From Puniceicoccales bacterium (GTDB lineage Bacteria > Verrucomicrobiota > Verrucomicrobiia > Opitutales > UBA953): DNA of 45,998 nt. Below the pieces are notes generated by a model. It made no database searches, was not told where the DNA came from, and worked only from the letters and a program-made list of their open reading frames with translations. A program made the position numbers and the translations under genes. Below, piece after piece: positions 25,573 to 34,675 of the stretch; position 1 is the first letter of the stretch, and the number at the start of each line of letters is the position of its first letter. Location: contig JAITHA010000085.1 of NCBI GenBank assembly GCA_031280235.1, positions 1 through 45,998 on the forward strand, in the 5' to 3' direction.

Positions 25573-27054
25573 ATGTTTTCATGCCCCACCCTTGTGTTAT
25601 TCAAATCGCCTAACCAGAAACCCTTCTCCTTCCTCTCGTGGGAGGGCGATTTATCGGCCTTCGTCCGGCGGACGGACTGGTTGCCGGTGTTCGTTATCTT
25701 CGGGCTGACCATCTGGAGCGTGTTGGCGATTTATTCGACAAACAGCCTGAATGTTCCGGATTTCTTTGCGCAAGAGTTTCCTCGCAAACAACTTGTGTTT
25801 GTTGGCATCGGTTGGGTGGCCTACTGGGCCATCTCCGTGGTGGAGCCTGCATTGCTCGAGCGCTACGCGTGGTGGATTTATTTTTTCGGCATAGCGCTCT
25901 TGCTGCCGCTGGCAGCGTGCGCACTTTTGCACATGGATGTGAGGCCCTTTATCGAGGCGCGCTTTGGGGCAAGGCGTTGGATTTTCCTGCCTGGGTTTAG
26001 CGTACAGCCTAGCGAACTTGTGAAGACGACAACGCTGATACTTGTCTCCTGCATGGTAGGGCGCGGGATAGTGCTCGAGCGCCTCTTCAAGCCAGAGCGC
26101 CTTGTGGCAAACGTCGTGCTCGCCATCTTGAAGCTGCGTGTGTGGAGGGTTTTCGCCGCTCCACTCCGCCCATTCGTCCCTCTCGTTATCCGCATGGGCT
26201 GGGTTGTCGCCTTGCCATTCGGATTGATTTTTCTTCAACCAGACTTAGGGTCGGCCCTCATCTACATACCCATGGCCTTTGCCTTGTTACTCATCGCAGG
26301 AATTCCGTTGCGCTTTTTCGCCATTCTGGCGTTGGCGGCTTTGCCGGGTACCGCCTTGTTGACGGTGGACATGGCCGCCTATGGGCGGGCCTTGCAGCAG
26401 TATCAGGACTTTCCGCCGCCCAACGCCAAGAGTGACCCAGCCGAAGGCATCCGGGCGACTTATCAGGGTCTGCTCCCCATTCGCAATTATCACCGCGAGC
26501 GCATCATGACGCTTGTCGCTCCACGCCTGATCGACCCCAGCGGGCGCGGCAAAGAGTGGCAGCCGAGGCAGGCGCGCATGGCCGTCGCGCGCGGCGGATT
26601 CTCAGGGCAAGGGTTTCAGAACGGGACACTTGTCCGCCTCGACTGGCTGCCCTCTGCGGCAGCACACAACGATTTTCTCTTTTCCTGCATCGCAGAGGAA
26701 AGCGGTTTTATTGGAGGATGCTCCATCGTAGGCCTTCTCGGCCTGCTTGTCACCCTAGCCCTGCGTACAGCAGCTAGGGCACGGAACAAATTCGGCGCCT
26801 GCATAGCGGTCGGCGTCGCTGTTTTTGCAGCTGTGCATGTTTTTGTTAACATTGGCATGAACATCGGCTTGATGCCGGTGACAGGGGTTTCCCTCCCATT
26901 CCTAAGCTACGGGGGATCTTTCATCCTCAGTTGCTTCCTGCTTTTTGGCATGGCTCAAAGTGTCCACCGAAACAGCCAGCCCTTGGTTGTCGAAGAAAAG
27001 GACGCCACCGAACTAAAAGCATCGTCGCAACTGTCCGCAAGAGCACCCGTATAG
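25573..27054 (+). CDS. rodA: RodA/FtsW-type SEDS peptidoglycan polymerase
   Basis: A 493-residue inner-membrane protein with about ten to eleven hydrophobic segments. SEDS hallmarks are present: [18 protein letters not shown] (arginine-tryptophan block before the Q-P-S-E motif), [14 protein letters not shown], and the C-terminal block [20 protein letters not shown]. These enzymes polymerise glycan strands in elongation (RodA) or division (FtsW). The large insert between the LQPDLGS segment and the second half, rich in Pro and Arg (~270-340), and the lack of neighbouring mur or fts genes favour RodA, but FtsW cannot be excluded. Start: the ATG at 25573 is the first good start after the lpxB stop. 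Confidence 0.85.
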   Translation: MFSCPTLVLFKSPNQKPFSFLSWEGDLSAFVRRTDWLPVFVIFGLTIWSVLAIYSTNSLNVPDFFAQEFPRKQLVFVGIGWVAYWAISVVEPALLERYAWWIYFFGIALLLPLAACALLHMDVRPFIEARFGARRWIFLPGFSVQPSELVKTTTLILVSCMVGRGIVLERLFKPERLVANVVLAILKLRVWRVFAAPLRPFVPLVIRMGWVVALPFGLIFLQPDLGSALIYIPMAFALLLIAGIPLRFFAILALAALPGTALLTVDMAAYGRALQQYQDFPPPNAKSDPAEGIRATYQGLLPIRNYHRERIMTLVAPRLIDPSGRGKEWQPRQARMAVARGGFSGQGFQNGTLVRLDWLPSAAAHNDFLFSCIAEESGFIGGCSIVGLLGLLVTLALRTAARARNKFGACIAVGVAVFAAVHVFVNIGMNIGLMPVTGVSLPFLSYGGSFILSCFLLFGMAQSVHRNSQPLVVEEKDATELKASSQLSARAPV

Positions 27055-27094
27055 AAACAACAACCCAGACGATCGCCCTACACACAAACGACAC

Positions 27095-28834
27095 ATGCCA
27101 GACATCGAAGATATCGAAGAAACCGAAACCAGAGAGCATAACGATCTGCGTCAGCAACCTACTGAAGGCAAATCTGCTCCCATCAACGCCGGGGCCCTTC
27201 GCGAGGAGGCCCGGCAGCGGGCAAAACAACGCCCGCTCTTGCAACGCATCGTCAAGCACTTCTCACCCACGCGCGAGACATATAGGGAGTTGATTATCAA
27301 TTCCGAGGCTCTCGAAAAACGCGTCGCTTTGCTCACCAACGGCGTACTCGAAAAATACGACATCGAGCGCAAGGGAGAGAGCCGCATGGTCGGTGCCATA
27401 TTCAAAGGAAAAATTCAAAACCTCGATCACGGCCTCAAAGCCGCATTCGTCGAAATCGGCCTCCCCAAAAATGCCTTCCTGCACTACTGGGACATGCTCC
27501 CGGCGGCCAATGATTCCTCCATTGAATTCATCCGCAACAACGAAAGCGCCGAGCAGCGAAACAAGCGAAGCAACTACACTTCCAAAGACATCCCGTCCCT
27601 TTTCCCCGTCGGCTCTGAGGTCGTCATTCAGGTGACCAAGGACCAGATCGGGACCAAGGGGCCACGCACGACGACGAACATTGCCCTTCCGGGCCGTTTC
27701 ATCGTCCTCATGCCGTTTAGCGGCCAGTGTGGCATCTCGCGCAAGATAGAGGAACACGCTGAGCGCATGCGCCTCAAAAAAATCCTCCAAAAGATCACCA
27801 TCCCCGAAGGCATGGGCATCATTATCCGTACGGCGGGTGAAGGCAAAAAATTGCGCTACTTCGTGCGCGATTTGCACATGCTCCTGAAACGTTGGGAGCG
27901 CATCTGCCACACCATCAACAGCTCCAATCGCCCCGTCACGCTCTATCAGGAACCGGGCATCGTCGAACGCACAGTGAGAGATTTCCTCACTGAAGACGTT
28001 GACCGCATCCTCGTAGACTCCAAAGAAGACTACGAGGCGATCCTCCAAGCCGTCTCCGAAATCTCCCCGCGCTCGCGCAACAAAGTTGTCCTCTACACAG
28101 TCAACATTCCCATCTTCGAACGCTTTAACATCGAGCGCCAGATAGAGCAGACTTTTCATCGCCGCGTCCCCCTCCCTAGTGGAGGCGAAATCGTCATCGA
28201 CGAGACGGAGGCTCTCACCGCCATTGACGTAAACACAGGTGGCCACAAAGGCAACGACGACGGAAAAGACTATATCCTTCAGGCCAACATCGAGGCTGTC
28301 CGCGAAGCGGCGCGCCAGATACGCCTGCGCAATCTCGGCGGCCTCATCGTCATTGATACGATCGACATGAAGAACCCCCGAGACCGCAAACAAGTCTTTG
28401 AAGCGATTCGCGACGAAATGGCCAACGACCGTGCCAAACACCAAGTGTTGCCCATCTCACAGCTGGGCATCCTGCAAATGACGCGCCAACGCCAGACAGA
28501 ATCCAACACCACGGGCATCTACACCTCGTGTCCTTATTGCCACGGACGCGGTATCGTCAAAAACCCACGTACCATGAGCGTCGAAATCCAGCGCCGCCTG
28601 ACGAGCGTCGTCCGCCGCATGCGCGCGCGCAAGGAGAACAGCGGAGGACGCGGAATCTCGCTTCGCGTCCTCCTGCACCCAACCAACCTTGAACGCCTCC
28701 GCACCGAGGACCGCAGCTATCTGGAGACAATGGAAAAAACCTATGACATTCGCTTGGCTTTCCGAGCGGATCCGGATTACCATATCGAAAATTTCAAGAT
28801 ACTCGATGTCGAGACGGGCGAAGAGCTTCGCTAA
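27095..28834 (+). CDS. rng: Ribonuclease G/E family endoribonuclease
   Basis: A 579-residue enzyme for single-strand RNA cleavage in rRNA maturation and mRNA turnover. After ~60 charged residues comes the opening [21 protein letters not shown], then the S1-like domain ([24 protein letters not shown]). The DNase I-like catalytic domain contains AIDVNTGG and IVIDTIDM with the two metal-binding aspartates. The zinc-link motif CPYCHGRG follows near residue 480, and a small C-terminal domain after it. There is no long disordered degradosome tail, so it is closer to RNase G in size. The N-terminal ~60 residues ahead of the catalytic part are unusual for RNase G. It begins 40 bases after rodA; codons end in C far more than in neighbouring genes, suggesting higher expression. 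Confidence 0.92.
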   Translation: MPDIEDIEETETREHNDLRQQPTEGKSAPINAGALREEARQRAKQRPLLQRIVKHFSPTRETYRELIINSEALEKRVALLTNGVLEKYDIERKGESRMVGAIFKGKIQNLDHGLKAAFVEIGLPKNAFLHYWDMLPAANDSSIEFIRNNESAEQRNKRSNYTSKDIPSLFPVGSEVVIQVTKDQIGTKGPRTTTNIALPGRFIVLMPFSGQCGISRKIEEHAERMRLKKILQKITIPEGMGIIIRTAGEGKKLRYFVRDLHMLLKRWERICHTINSSNRPVTLYQEPGIVERTVRDFLTEDVDRILVDSKEDYEAILQAVSEISPRSRNKVVLYTVNIPIFERFNIERQIEQTFHRRVPLPSGGEIVIDETEALTAIDVNTGGHKGNDDGKDYILQANIEAVREAARQIRLRNLGGLIVIDTIDMKNPRDRKQVFEAIRDEMANDRAKHQVLPISQLGILQMTRQRQTESNTTGIYTSCPYCHGRGIVKNPRTMSVEIQRRLTSVVRRMRARKENSGGRGISLRVLLHPTNLERLRTEDRSYLETMEKTYDIRLAFRADPDYHIENFKILDVETGEELR

Positions 28835-29030
28835 CCTGCTGTCGCAAAGCAAACTGGAGAAGGGCAGTTTACAACTCTCTCCCCTGTTGGACTTTTCTTC
28901 ATCAAGAAGGTTTCGCCGCGCTCATCGCGAAAATTGAAACCGTGACTAAAAAACTCAACAAGGGCCTCTTGAAATTTTCGACAGAAACTCGGCAGCGAAT
29001 ATTTAAAAACAGTTAACGCCAAATACGTCC

Positions 29031-29897
29031 ATGTCATCTGGAAAAATGCCTTCTTGCTTTTTGCCTGTGGATTTTGATCTCGGTCGGCCGGTTGCTGTTC
29101 TCGCAGGCAAGGGGCGTTATCCCGAGCTCCTTCTTGAGCGACTTCGCGCCGCCAGCATCCCTGTAAAGCTCGTAGCCTTTGTTGGCGAAACAAGCCTTGA
29201 ACTCGCTGGTACTTTCCCTGAAGAAGACATCACTTGGATAAAAGTTGGCCAGCTAGGGCACTTGCTTGACGCCCTCAAGCGTCACCGAGCCGCTTACTCT
29301 ATCATGGCGGGACAAATCACCCCACGGCGCTTGTTCAAAGGCCTCGTTCCCGACATCAAGGCCATTCAGATCCTCGCCTCGCTAAAAGAAAAAAATGCTG
29401 ACACGATCTTTGGCGCCCTTGCCGAAGAAATCTCCAACACCGGAATTACCCCACTCGACGCACGCGTTTTTCTCGACGACCAACTTGCCACACCTGGCAG
29501 TATGACCAGCTGGCGGAGTGGGATGGATTTTCGCGAACTTTCGCATGGCATTCGCATTGCCAAGGAATGTGCACGTCTCAACATTGGGCAGGGTGTCGTC
29601 GTTTGCAACGGCACCACTATCGCCGTGGAAGCTTTCGAGGGCACTGATAAAATGCTTCGCCGATGTATAGACACAGGCGCCAAAAATCCGCTTTTTGTGA
29701 AAACCGTAAAGCCACGCCAAGACTATCGTTTCGATGTACCCTGCTTTGGCCTCCAGACCTTGGAGAGCATGGAAAAAGGTGGAGTCCGTCGCGCTGCGCT
29801 TGAGGCGAGTAGCGTCCTTTTGCTGGACAAGGCTGATGTCATCGCCCGTGCACGGGAACTGGGTATCACACTCTATGGCTACACCGCCAAAGACTGA
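29031..29897 (+). CDS. lpxI: UDP-2,3-diacylglucosamine pyrophosphatase LpxI
   Basis: A 288-residue protein of the LpxI (DUF1009) family, which releases lipid X and UMP from UDP-2,3-diacylglucosamine, the step before LpxB. It replaces LpxH in many non-enteric bacteria. Seen: PVAVLAGKGRYPELLLERLR at the start, WIKVGQLGHLLDALK, MAGQITPRRLF, and the C-terminal domain with GQGVVVCNGTTIAVEAFEGTD and the metal-site region near VKTVKPRQDYRFDVPCFG. Length is typical (~270-290). The gap before it (196 bases after rng) has no clear terminator; purH begins 42 bases after it. Confidence 0.9.
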   Translation: MSSGKMPSCFLPVDFDLGRPVAVLAGKGRYPELLLERLRAASIPVKLVAFVGETSLELAGTFPEEDITWIKVGQLGHLLDALKRHRAAYSIMAGQITPRRLFKGLVPDIKAIQILASLKEKNADTIFGALAEEISNTGITPLDARVFLDDQLATPGSMTSWRSGMDFRELSHGIRIAKECARLNIGQGVVVCNGTTIAVEAFEGTDKMLRRCIDTGAKNPLFVKTVKPRQDYRFDVPCFGLQTLESMEKGGVRRAALEASSVLLLDKADVIARARELGITLYGYTAKD

Positions 29898-29939
29898 TTT
29901 CTCTTGTCATCGGTTCGAGGTCTGGAATGCTCAGGCGAC

Positions 29940-31481
29940 ATGTCAAAGTTCGCACTTCTTTCTGTCAGCGACAAAACAGGGCTTGTGCCTTTTGCTTGGG
30001 AGTTGGCCACTAAACATGGCTACACATTGCTTTCTACGGGTGGCACGGCGAAGCTTCTTCGCGAAAATGCCATCGCCGTCACCGACGTTAGCGAGCACAC
30101 GGGTTCGCCAGAAATCATGGAAGGGCGCGTGAAAACGCTGCATCCCAAGATCCATGGCGGCCTCCTTTGTCGTCGGGACAGCACCGAACACCTCGCAGAA
30201 GCACACAAGCATGGGATTGCTCTCATAGATATCGTTGTCGTGAATCTTTATCCGTTTGAGGCGACAGTTGCCAAGGCGGACTGTACTTTTGAAGAAGCTA
30301 TCGAGAATATTGATATTGGCGGACCCTCTATGTTGCGTAGCGCAGCCAAAAACCATGAGAGTGTGACGATCGTCACCGACCCCGCAGATTATACACGTGT
30401 GCTCGCAATGCTGGATGCTAAAGATGCCAGAGCGCAGTTGCTTTTACGCCGCGAACTCGCACTGAAAGTTTTTCAACGCACTAGCGCCTATGATGCTTCC
30501 ATCGCTGCTTATCTGATATCCAAGGCCGCCAAAGTAACGGAAAACAAGGAAAGTTTTTCCCTAAATCTCCCGCTCGCACAAACATTGCGCTACGGTGAAA
30601 ATCCGCACCAAAAAGCAGCTCTCTACGGAAGTTTTCACAAGGCGTTCACGCAACTTCAAGGCAAGGAACTCAGCTATAATAATATCCTCGATATCACTGC
30701 TGCATCGCGTCTCATTGCCGAATTTAAAAGCCCAACTCTGGCGATTCTGAAACATACCAATCCCTGTGGTGTTGCCAGCGCATCTTCGCTTGTAGAGGCC
30801 TGGAAACAAGCATTTGAGACAGATAAACAAGCACCATTTGGAGGCATCATCATCGCCAATCGGATGGTGGACGGAGAACTCGCAACCGTCATCGCCGAGA
30901 TATTTTCTGAAGTTATCATCGCGCCAGAGTTTTCGAAAGAGGCGCTCGCTCTTTTTTCCAAGAAAAAAAATCTGCGCCTCATGGTGGCTTGTTCGCAAAC
31001 GGGTCAGCTGAAGGTGCACAAGGAAATTCGCAGTGTCATCGGCGGTGTTTTGGAACAAGACGGCGACGACATAGCAGTGGACGCTTCAGCATTCAAAGTC
31101 GTCACCAAACGTGCTCCAACTTCAGCAGAATTAGCTGCCCTACTTTTCGGCTGGCGTGTTGTGCGCCACGTCAAATCCAACGCGATTGTTTACGCCACTG
31201 CGGAGCGTACGCTTGGGATCGGGGCAGGGCAAATGAGTCGTGTGGATAGTTCGCGTATAGCCGTCTGGAAAGCAGGTGAGGTGGGTTTGTCTCTGAAAGG
31301 GTCGATTGTTGCTTCCGACGCCTTCTTCCCCTTTGCAGACGGCTTGGTTGCAGCGGCTCAAGCTGGTGCCGTGGCGGCTATTCAGCCCGGCGGTTCGATG
31401 CGCGACGACGAAGTTATTGCGGCAGCAGACGCGCATGACATGGCGATGCTTTTCACAGGAAAACGCCATTTTAGGCATTAA
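29940..31481 (+). CDS. purH: Bifunctional AICAR formyltransferase/IMP cyclohydrolase
   Basis: A 513-residue enzyme for the last two steps of IMP synthesis. The N-terminal IMP cyclohydrolase/MGS-like domain (1-~195) shows [45 protein letters not shown] and VVVNLYPF. The transformylase domain (200-513) shows [41 protein letters not shown], and VKSNAIVYA. The C-terminal [20 protein letters not shown] and [13 protein letters not shown] are intact. I chose the ATG at 29940 because it starts directly with the conserved domain. lpxI precedes it by 42 bases. Confidence 0.97.
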   Translation: MSKFALLSVSDKTGLVPFAWELATKHGYTLLSTGGTAKLLRENAIAVTDVSEHTGSPEIMEGRVKTLHPKIHGGLLCRRDSTEHLAEAHKHGIALIDIVVVNLYPFEATVAKADCTFEEAIENIDIGGPSMLRSAAKNHESVTIVTDPADYTRVLAMLDAKDARAQLLLRRELALKVFQRTSAYDASIAAYLISKAAKVTENKESFSLNLPLAQTLRYGENPHQKAALYGSFHKAFTQLQGKELSYNNILDITAASRLIAEFKSPTLAILKHTNPCGVASASSLVEAWKQAFETDKQAPFGGIIIANRMVDGELATVIAEIFSEVIIAPEFSKEALALFSKKKNLRLMVACSQTGQLKVHKEIRSVIGGVLEQDGDDIAVDASAFKVVTKRAPTSAELAALLFGWRVVRHVKSNAIVYATAERTLGIGAGQMSRVDSSRIAVWKAGEVGLSLKGSIVASDAFFPFADGLVAAAQAGAVAAIQPGGSMRDDEVIAAADAHDMAMLFTGKRHFRH

Positions 31482-31519
31482 ATTAAGGCAGGATTTTTCC
31501 GTAATGTTTTTCCCGAACT

Positions 31520-32713
31520 ATGTTTACTCGCCGCTTTACTTGGGAACTCGAAGAAAACGCCTATACTCAAGCGATGGCTGCGAGGAGAAAAAGCGGGTTA
31601 CCTGTCTTCGATCTTACGATCGCCAATCCGTCGCAAGCCGGTTTCGTATGGTCGTGCGAAGAATTGTCGCAATCTTTGGTCAATTCTGAAAATAGTTTCT
31701 ATGCACCCGAGCCACGAGGTTTACTGGAAGCGCGGAAACACATCGCCCAATATTACCACGGACACAGCGCCGATGTTTTGCCGGAACAAATTCACCTCAC
31801 AGCAAGTACAAGCGAAGCATACAGCTGGGTTCTCAAACTTTTGACTGACCCGGGCGACGAGGTGCTTGTGCCAGTGCCTTCGTATCCCCTGCTTGAGTTT
31901 CTTGCTGCGCTCGAGTGCGTGGAGACACGTTCGTATTCGCTTCGTTTGAAAGACGCGTGTTGGCGCGTGGATGCCCAAGCGCTTGAGGCTGCAGTGAGCC
32001 CGCGCACTCGTGCCATTCTCTGTGTTTCTCCCAACAATCCTACAGGTTCGATCTTGAGTGCCGAAGATAGGGATATCTTGCGGCGGGTTGCTCTGCGTCA
32101 CGGCTTGGTTTTGATCGTGGATGAAGTTTTTTTGGATTATGAAAAAAATAGCGACGATTTCTCTGCAACGCCACTATCATCATTGGCGGGAGAAGATAAG
32201 GTGCCATTGCTGGCTTTGGGCGGTTTATCCAAGCTTGCGCTTTTGCCACAAATGAAACTCGCATGGATTGTTACCGCCGGCTTGGAATCCTGGCGCGAGG
32301 CAGCGCTTAAACGTTTGGATTTTATTGCCGATACATATTTATCTGTAAACACAGTTTCTCAAAATGCGCTTGGCATATGGTTCGGGCAATCGCCCATTCT
32401 ACGGCATATTGTGCAGCAACGCTTGTATGCCAACGAAAAACTTTTGCGCGCGTGGTGCTGTGGCAATCCACATGGCGTACGCCTCTTGGAACGCGAGGCC
32501 GGATGGAGCGCTGTTCTCGAATTGCCACGCGGAATTACCGAGGAAAAATTCGTTCTTTATCTGGCAAAACACGCGGGTGTCTTTATTCATCCAGGGTATT
32601 TCTACGACATGCCTGTGGCGATGCCGCCCGTTTGTGTAATCAGTTTGATTTCTCGCGAACAAGAACTTTCCCAGGCGTTGCCTCTGATCGACGAGGCTTT
32701 AAAACACCATTAG
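31520..32713 (+). CDS. Class I/II PLP-dependent aminotransferase
   Basis: A 397-residue aminotransferase. Seen: the substrate-side opening LPVFDLTIANPSQAGF, the PLP-phosphate region TASTSEAYSWVLKLLTDPGD, CVSPNNPTGSI with the conserved Asn, IVDEVFLDY with Asp and Tyr contacting PLP, and the Schiff-base lysine in GGLSKLALLPQMK. The arginine for the carboxylate lies in the C-terminal part (SLISREQEL region), not well conserved. Substrate cannot be told; relatives include alanine, aspartate and diaminopimelate aminotransferases. It follows purH by 38 bases and precedes a decayed small frame and lysC, a weak hint toward amino-acid synthesis. Confidence 0.85.
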   Translation: MFTRRFTWELEENAYTQAMAARRKSGLPVFDLTIANPSQAGFVWSCEELSQSLVNSENSFYAPEPRGLLEARKHIAQYYHGHSADVLPEQIHLTASTSEAYSWVLKLLTDPGDEVLVPVPSYPLLEFLAALECVETRSYSLRLKDACWRVDAQALEAAVSPRTRAILCVSPNNPTGSILSAEDRDILRRVALRHGLVLIVDEVFLDYEKNSDDFSATPLSSLAGEDKVPLLALGGLSKLALLPQMKLAWIVTAGLESWREAALKRLDFIADTYLSVNTVSQNALGIWFGQSPILRHIVQQRLYANEKLLRAWCCGNPHGVRLLEREAGWSAVLELPRGITEEKFVLYLAKHAGVFIHPGYFYDMPVAMPPVCVISLISREQELSQALPLIDEALKHH

Positions 32714-32742
32714 CCGAAAACTCTCCTTTGTCGTTTCCACTT

Positions 32743-32990
32743 ATGAAAACCAGTCCTTTTACTTTTTTATCCTCTTCGGATGTTTATTTCTCTGGAGTTG
32801 TGGTGTGGCTGAGTTTCGGGATGTTTCGTACGCGGCCACCTGCGTGTCCCCAAAGGTGCCTGATTATATCTGGAACACGTGCAGTTGGCGGCTGAATTCG
32901 GCGTAAGATACCCTCAACATTCCAGAGGATCTTTGCGATAAGATGACGCTGAAAGAGCGTTTGGCAACGCATCAGAAATTTCTTGGTTAA
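32743..32990 (+). pseudogene. Decayed small lipoprotein-like frame
   Basis: From the ATG at 32743 the frame begins with a signal-like start (MKTSPFTFLSS). One frame over, from about 32778, the DNA encodes a hydrophobic run with a lipobox, GCLFLWSCGVAEF, then YAATCVSPKVPDYIWNTCSW, a TAA at 32904-32906, and in the same frame past that stop NIPEDLCDKMTLKERLATHQ up to TAA at 32988-32990. One frameshift plus one in-frame stop would restore a single ~80-residue lipoprotein. The peptide text around the breaks looks protein-like, but no family is known to me, so chance cannot be excluded. Confidence 0.35.
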
Positions 32991-33326
32991 ATGATACAGC
33001 GTAGGGATGAAATTATACTCGCCACGCTCGCAGACAAGGCAAGGCGAGGGAATCATTATCAACGAGAGCTTCATTTTTTCGCGAGAAAAGGTTGCAGACT
33101 CGCTCGGATGGGGCACGACTCCTCTCGCCTGCCGGGCAGTGAAATCGACCGGCTGCCTGCGCTGGTGGCGGATGCTGTGAACGCGACATTGGTTTTGAGC
33201 TGAGCAAGGGAAGCACGCCTCTGCTTGGGGCAGAGGAATGCAAACGTCGTGTCCGAGCTCAGGCTTCGCCGCGAACTCACAAAGACTCAGCCAGCCGTGC
33301 GTCGCAGCGAAAGGCTATTTTTTTTG
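32991..33326. other. Gene-free leader region upstream of lysC
   Basis: No convincing gene. A 70-codon frame at 32991-33203 has no ribosome-binding site and an unconvincing composition. The clearest element is a hairpin: GCA then CCTCTGC (33213-33224) pairs with GCAGAGG then TGC (33230-33241), with a 2x2 internal bulge and a five-base loop. A run of eight T at 33318-33325 follows a weak AGCC/GGCT stem (33293-33316). I checked for the lysine riboswitch motifs and the T-box sequence and saw neither. The region could be a lysC leader of unknown type, or the end of the preceding transcript. Confidence 0.3.
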
Positions 33327-33364
33327 ATGCCCCTATTGAATTGCCTTGAAGGGCATGCTTTTTT
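33327..33364 (+). terminator. Terminator-like hairpin just before lysC
   Basis: ATGCCC (33327-33332) pairs with GGGCAT (33351-33356) across an 18-base loop, followed by GC and six T (33359-33364). A smaller competing stem, TGCC (33342-33345) with GGCA (33352-33355), shares the 3' arm. It lies 36 bases before the lysC start, so it either ends transcripts from the aminotransferase region or acts as an attenuator of lysC. The large loop makes it weaker than the one after mutL. Confidence 0.5.
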
Positions 33365-33399
33365 CCCTGTGCTCCCCCCCCTTTCCTCATCAAGGCTGA

Positions 33400-34632
33400 A
33401 TGGCACTTATCGTTCAAAAATACGGCGGAACCTCCGTCGCTAACGTCGATCGGATCAAAAACGTCGCGGCGCGCGTCAAATCTTTTTGGCAGCAGGGCAA
33501 CAAGATGGTTGTTGTGGTCTCGGCGCGTAGCGGCGTTACCAATGAATTGGTGGCTCGCGCCAAAGCTTTGCACGCCATGCCCAATGAGCGCGAGATGGAC
33601 ATGCTCCTTTCCGTGGGCGAGCAGGAAACCATTGCCTTGCTGAGTATAGCCCTGCACGCCATTGGCGTGCCGGCTTGTTCGCGCACGGGGGCGCAAGCGG
33701 GTGTTTACACGGACTCGCTCCACACACGGGCGCGCATCTCGCGCATCACAGGGGGCGACATCAACGAGCGGCTCGAAGAAGGAAAGGTTGTCATCGTCGC
33801 AGGCTTCCAAGGCATCTCGCCGAAGGATGAGGTGACGACCCTCGGGCGTGGTGGTTCGGACCTGACCGCTATCGCCATTGCCGCAGCCGTCAGCGCCGAC
33901 CTGTGCCAAATTTACACCGATGTGGAAGGCGTTTTTACCGCTGATCCACGCGTCGTGCTCGATGCGCGCAAGCTGCAGGAAATCGATTACGACGAAATGC
34001 TGGAGCTGGCCTCCAGTGGCTCGAAGGTCATGCAAGCGCGCTCGGTCGAGTTCGCCAAAAAATATGCTGTCCCCTTTGAAGTTCGCTCCTCTCTCAATGA
34101 CAAACCCGGAACACTCGTGAAAGATATCGCATCAAAAACCATGGAGGACGCCGTTGTGAGCGGCGTCGCCGTTGACCGCACGCAAACACGCGTCACCGTC
34201 AGCGATATTCCAGACAACGCCAGGGCCATCGCCTGCATCTTCAACGCCCTCGGTGACGCGGGTTTGAATGTGGACATGATCATCAAAAACCTCGGGACGC
34301 AGGGGCGAGCCAACCTCACGTTTTCGGTGAATACCGACCAGTTTGCCTTTGCCGAGAGGGTGATTGGTGCAGTGGTGAAGGAATTGGGCAGCGGGGCCGT
34401 CCGCGCGGCGGGCGAAGTTGCCAAACTCTCTGTGGTGGGGGTTGGCATGGTCTCGCACCCCGGTGTAGCAGGGACGCTTTTTAACGCGCTCGCCTCTGTC
34501 GGCGTAAACTGCGACCTCATCACCACTTCTGAAATAAAAATTGCTGTGGCGATAGACCCACTCAAGGCAGACGAGGCGGCGCGAGCCGTACACGAGGCTT
34601 TCGAGCTGAATAAACTCAAACCCTTGGGTTGA
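33400..34632 (+). CDS. lysC: Aspartate kinase
   Basis: A 410-residue kinase for the first step of lysine, threonine and methionine synthesis (aspartate to aspartyl phosphate). The kinase domain opens with VQKYGGTSVANVDRIKNVA and contains GFQGISPKDEVTTLGRGGSDL and the substrate block IYTDVEGVFTADPR. Two ACT domains follow from ~residue 265 (VTVSDIPDNARAIACIFNAL and VVGVGMVSHPGVAGTLFNAL), so feedback inhibition by lysine and/or threonine is expected. Length fits the monofunctional class (~400-410). AAGG lies five bases before the ATG. A terminator-like hairpin precedes it. Confidence 0.96.
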   Translation: MALIVQKYGGTSVANVDRIKNVAARVKSFWQQGNKMVVVVSARSGVTNELVARAKALHAMPNEREMDMLLSVGEQETIALLSIALHAIGVPACSRTGAQAGVYTDSLHTRARISRITGGDINERLEEGKVVIVAGFQGISPKDEVTTLGRGGSDLTAIAIAAAVSADLCQIYTDVEGVFTADPRVVLDARKLQEIDYDEMLELASSGSKVMQARSVEFAKKYAVPFEVRSSLNDKPGTLVKDIASKTMEDAVVSGVAVDRTQTRVTVSDIPDNARAIACIFNALGDAGLNVDMIIKNLGTQGRANLTFSVNTDQFAFAERVIGAVVKELGSGAVRAAGEVAKLSVVGVGMVSHPGVAGTLFNALASVGVNCDLITTSEIKIAVAIDPLKADEAARAVHEAFELNKLKPLG

Positions 34633-34675
34633 ATTACACCGCCCGCGCGTAGCCAGAACCGCCAGCCGCTCGCTC

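Noticed and set aside
32784-33116. 110-codon minus-strand frame downstream of the aminotransferase
   Set aside because: No start signal, no domain; antisense to the broken lipoprotein-like frame.
32991-33203. 70-codon plus-strand frame starting directly after a TAA
   Set aside because: No ribosome-binding site and irregular composition; not convincing as a protein without conservation data.
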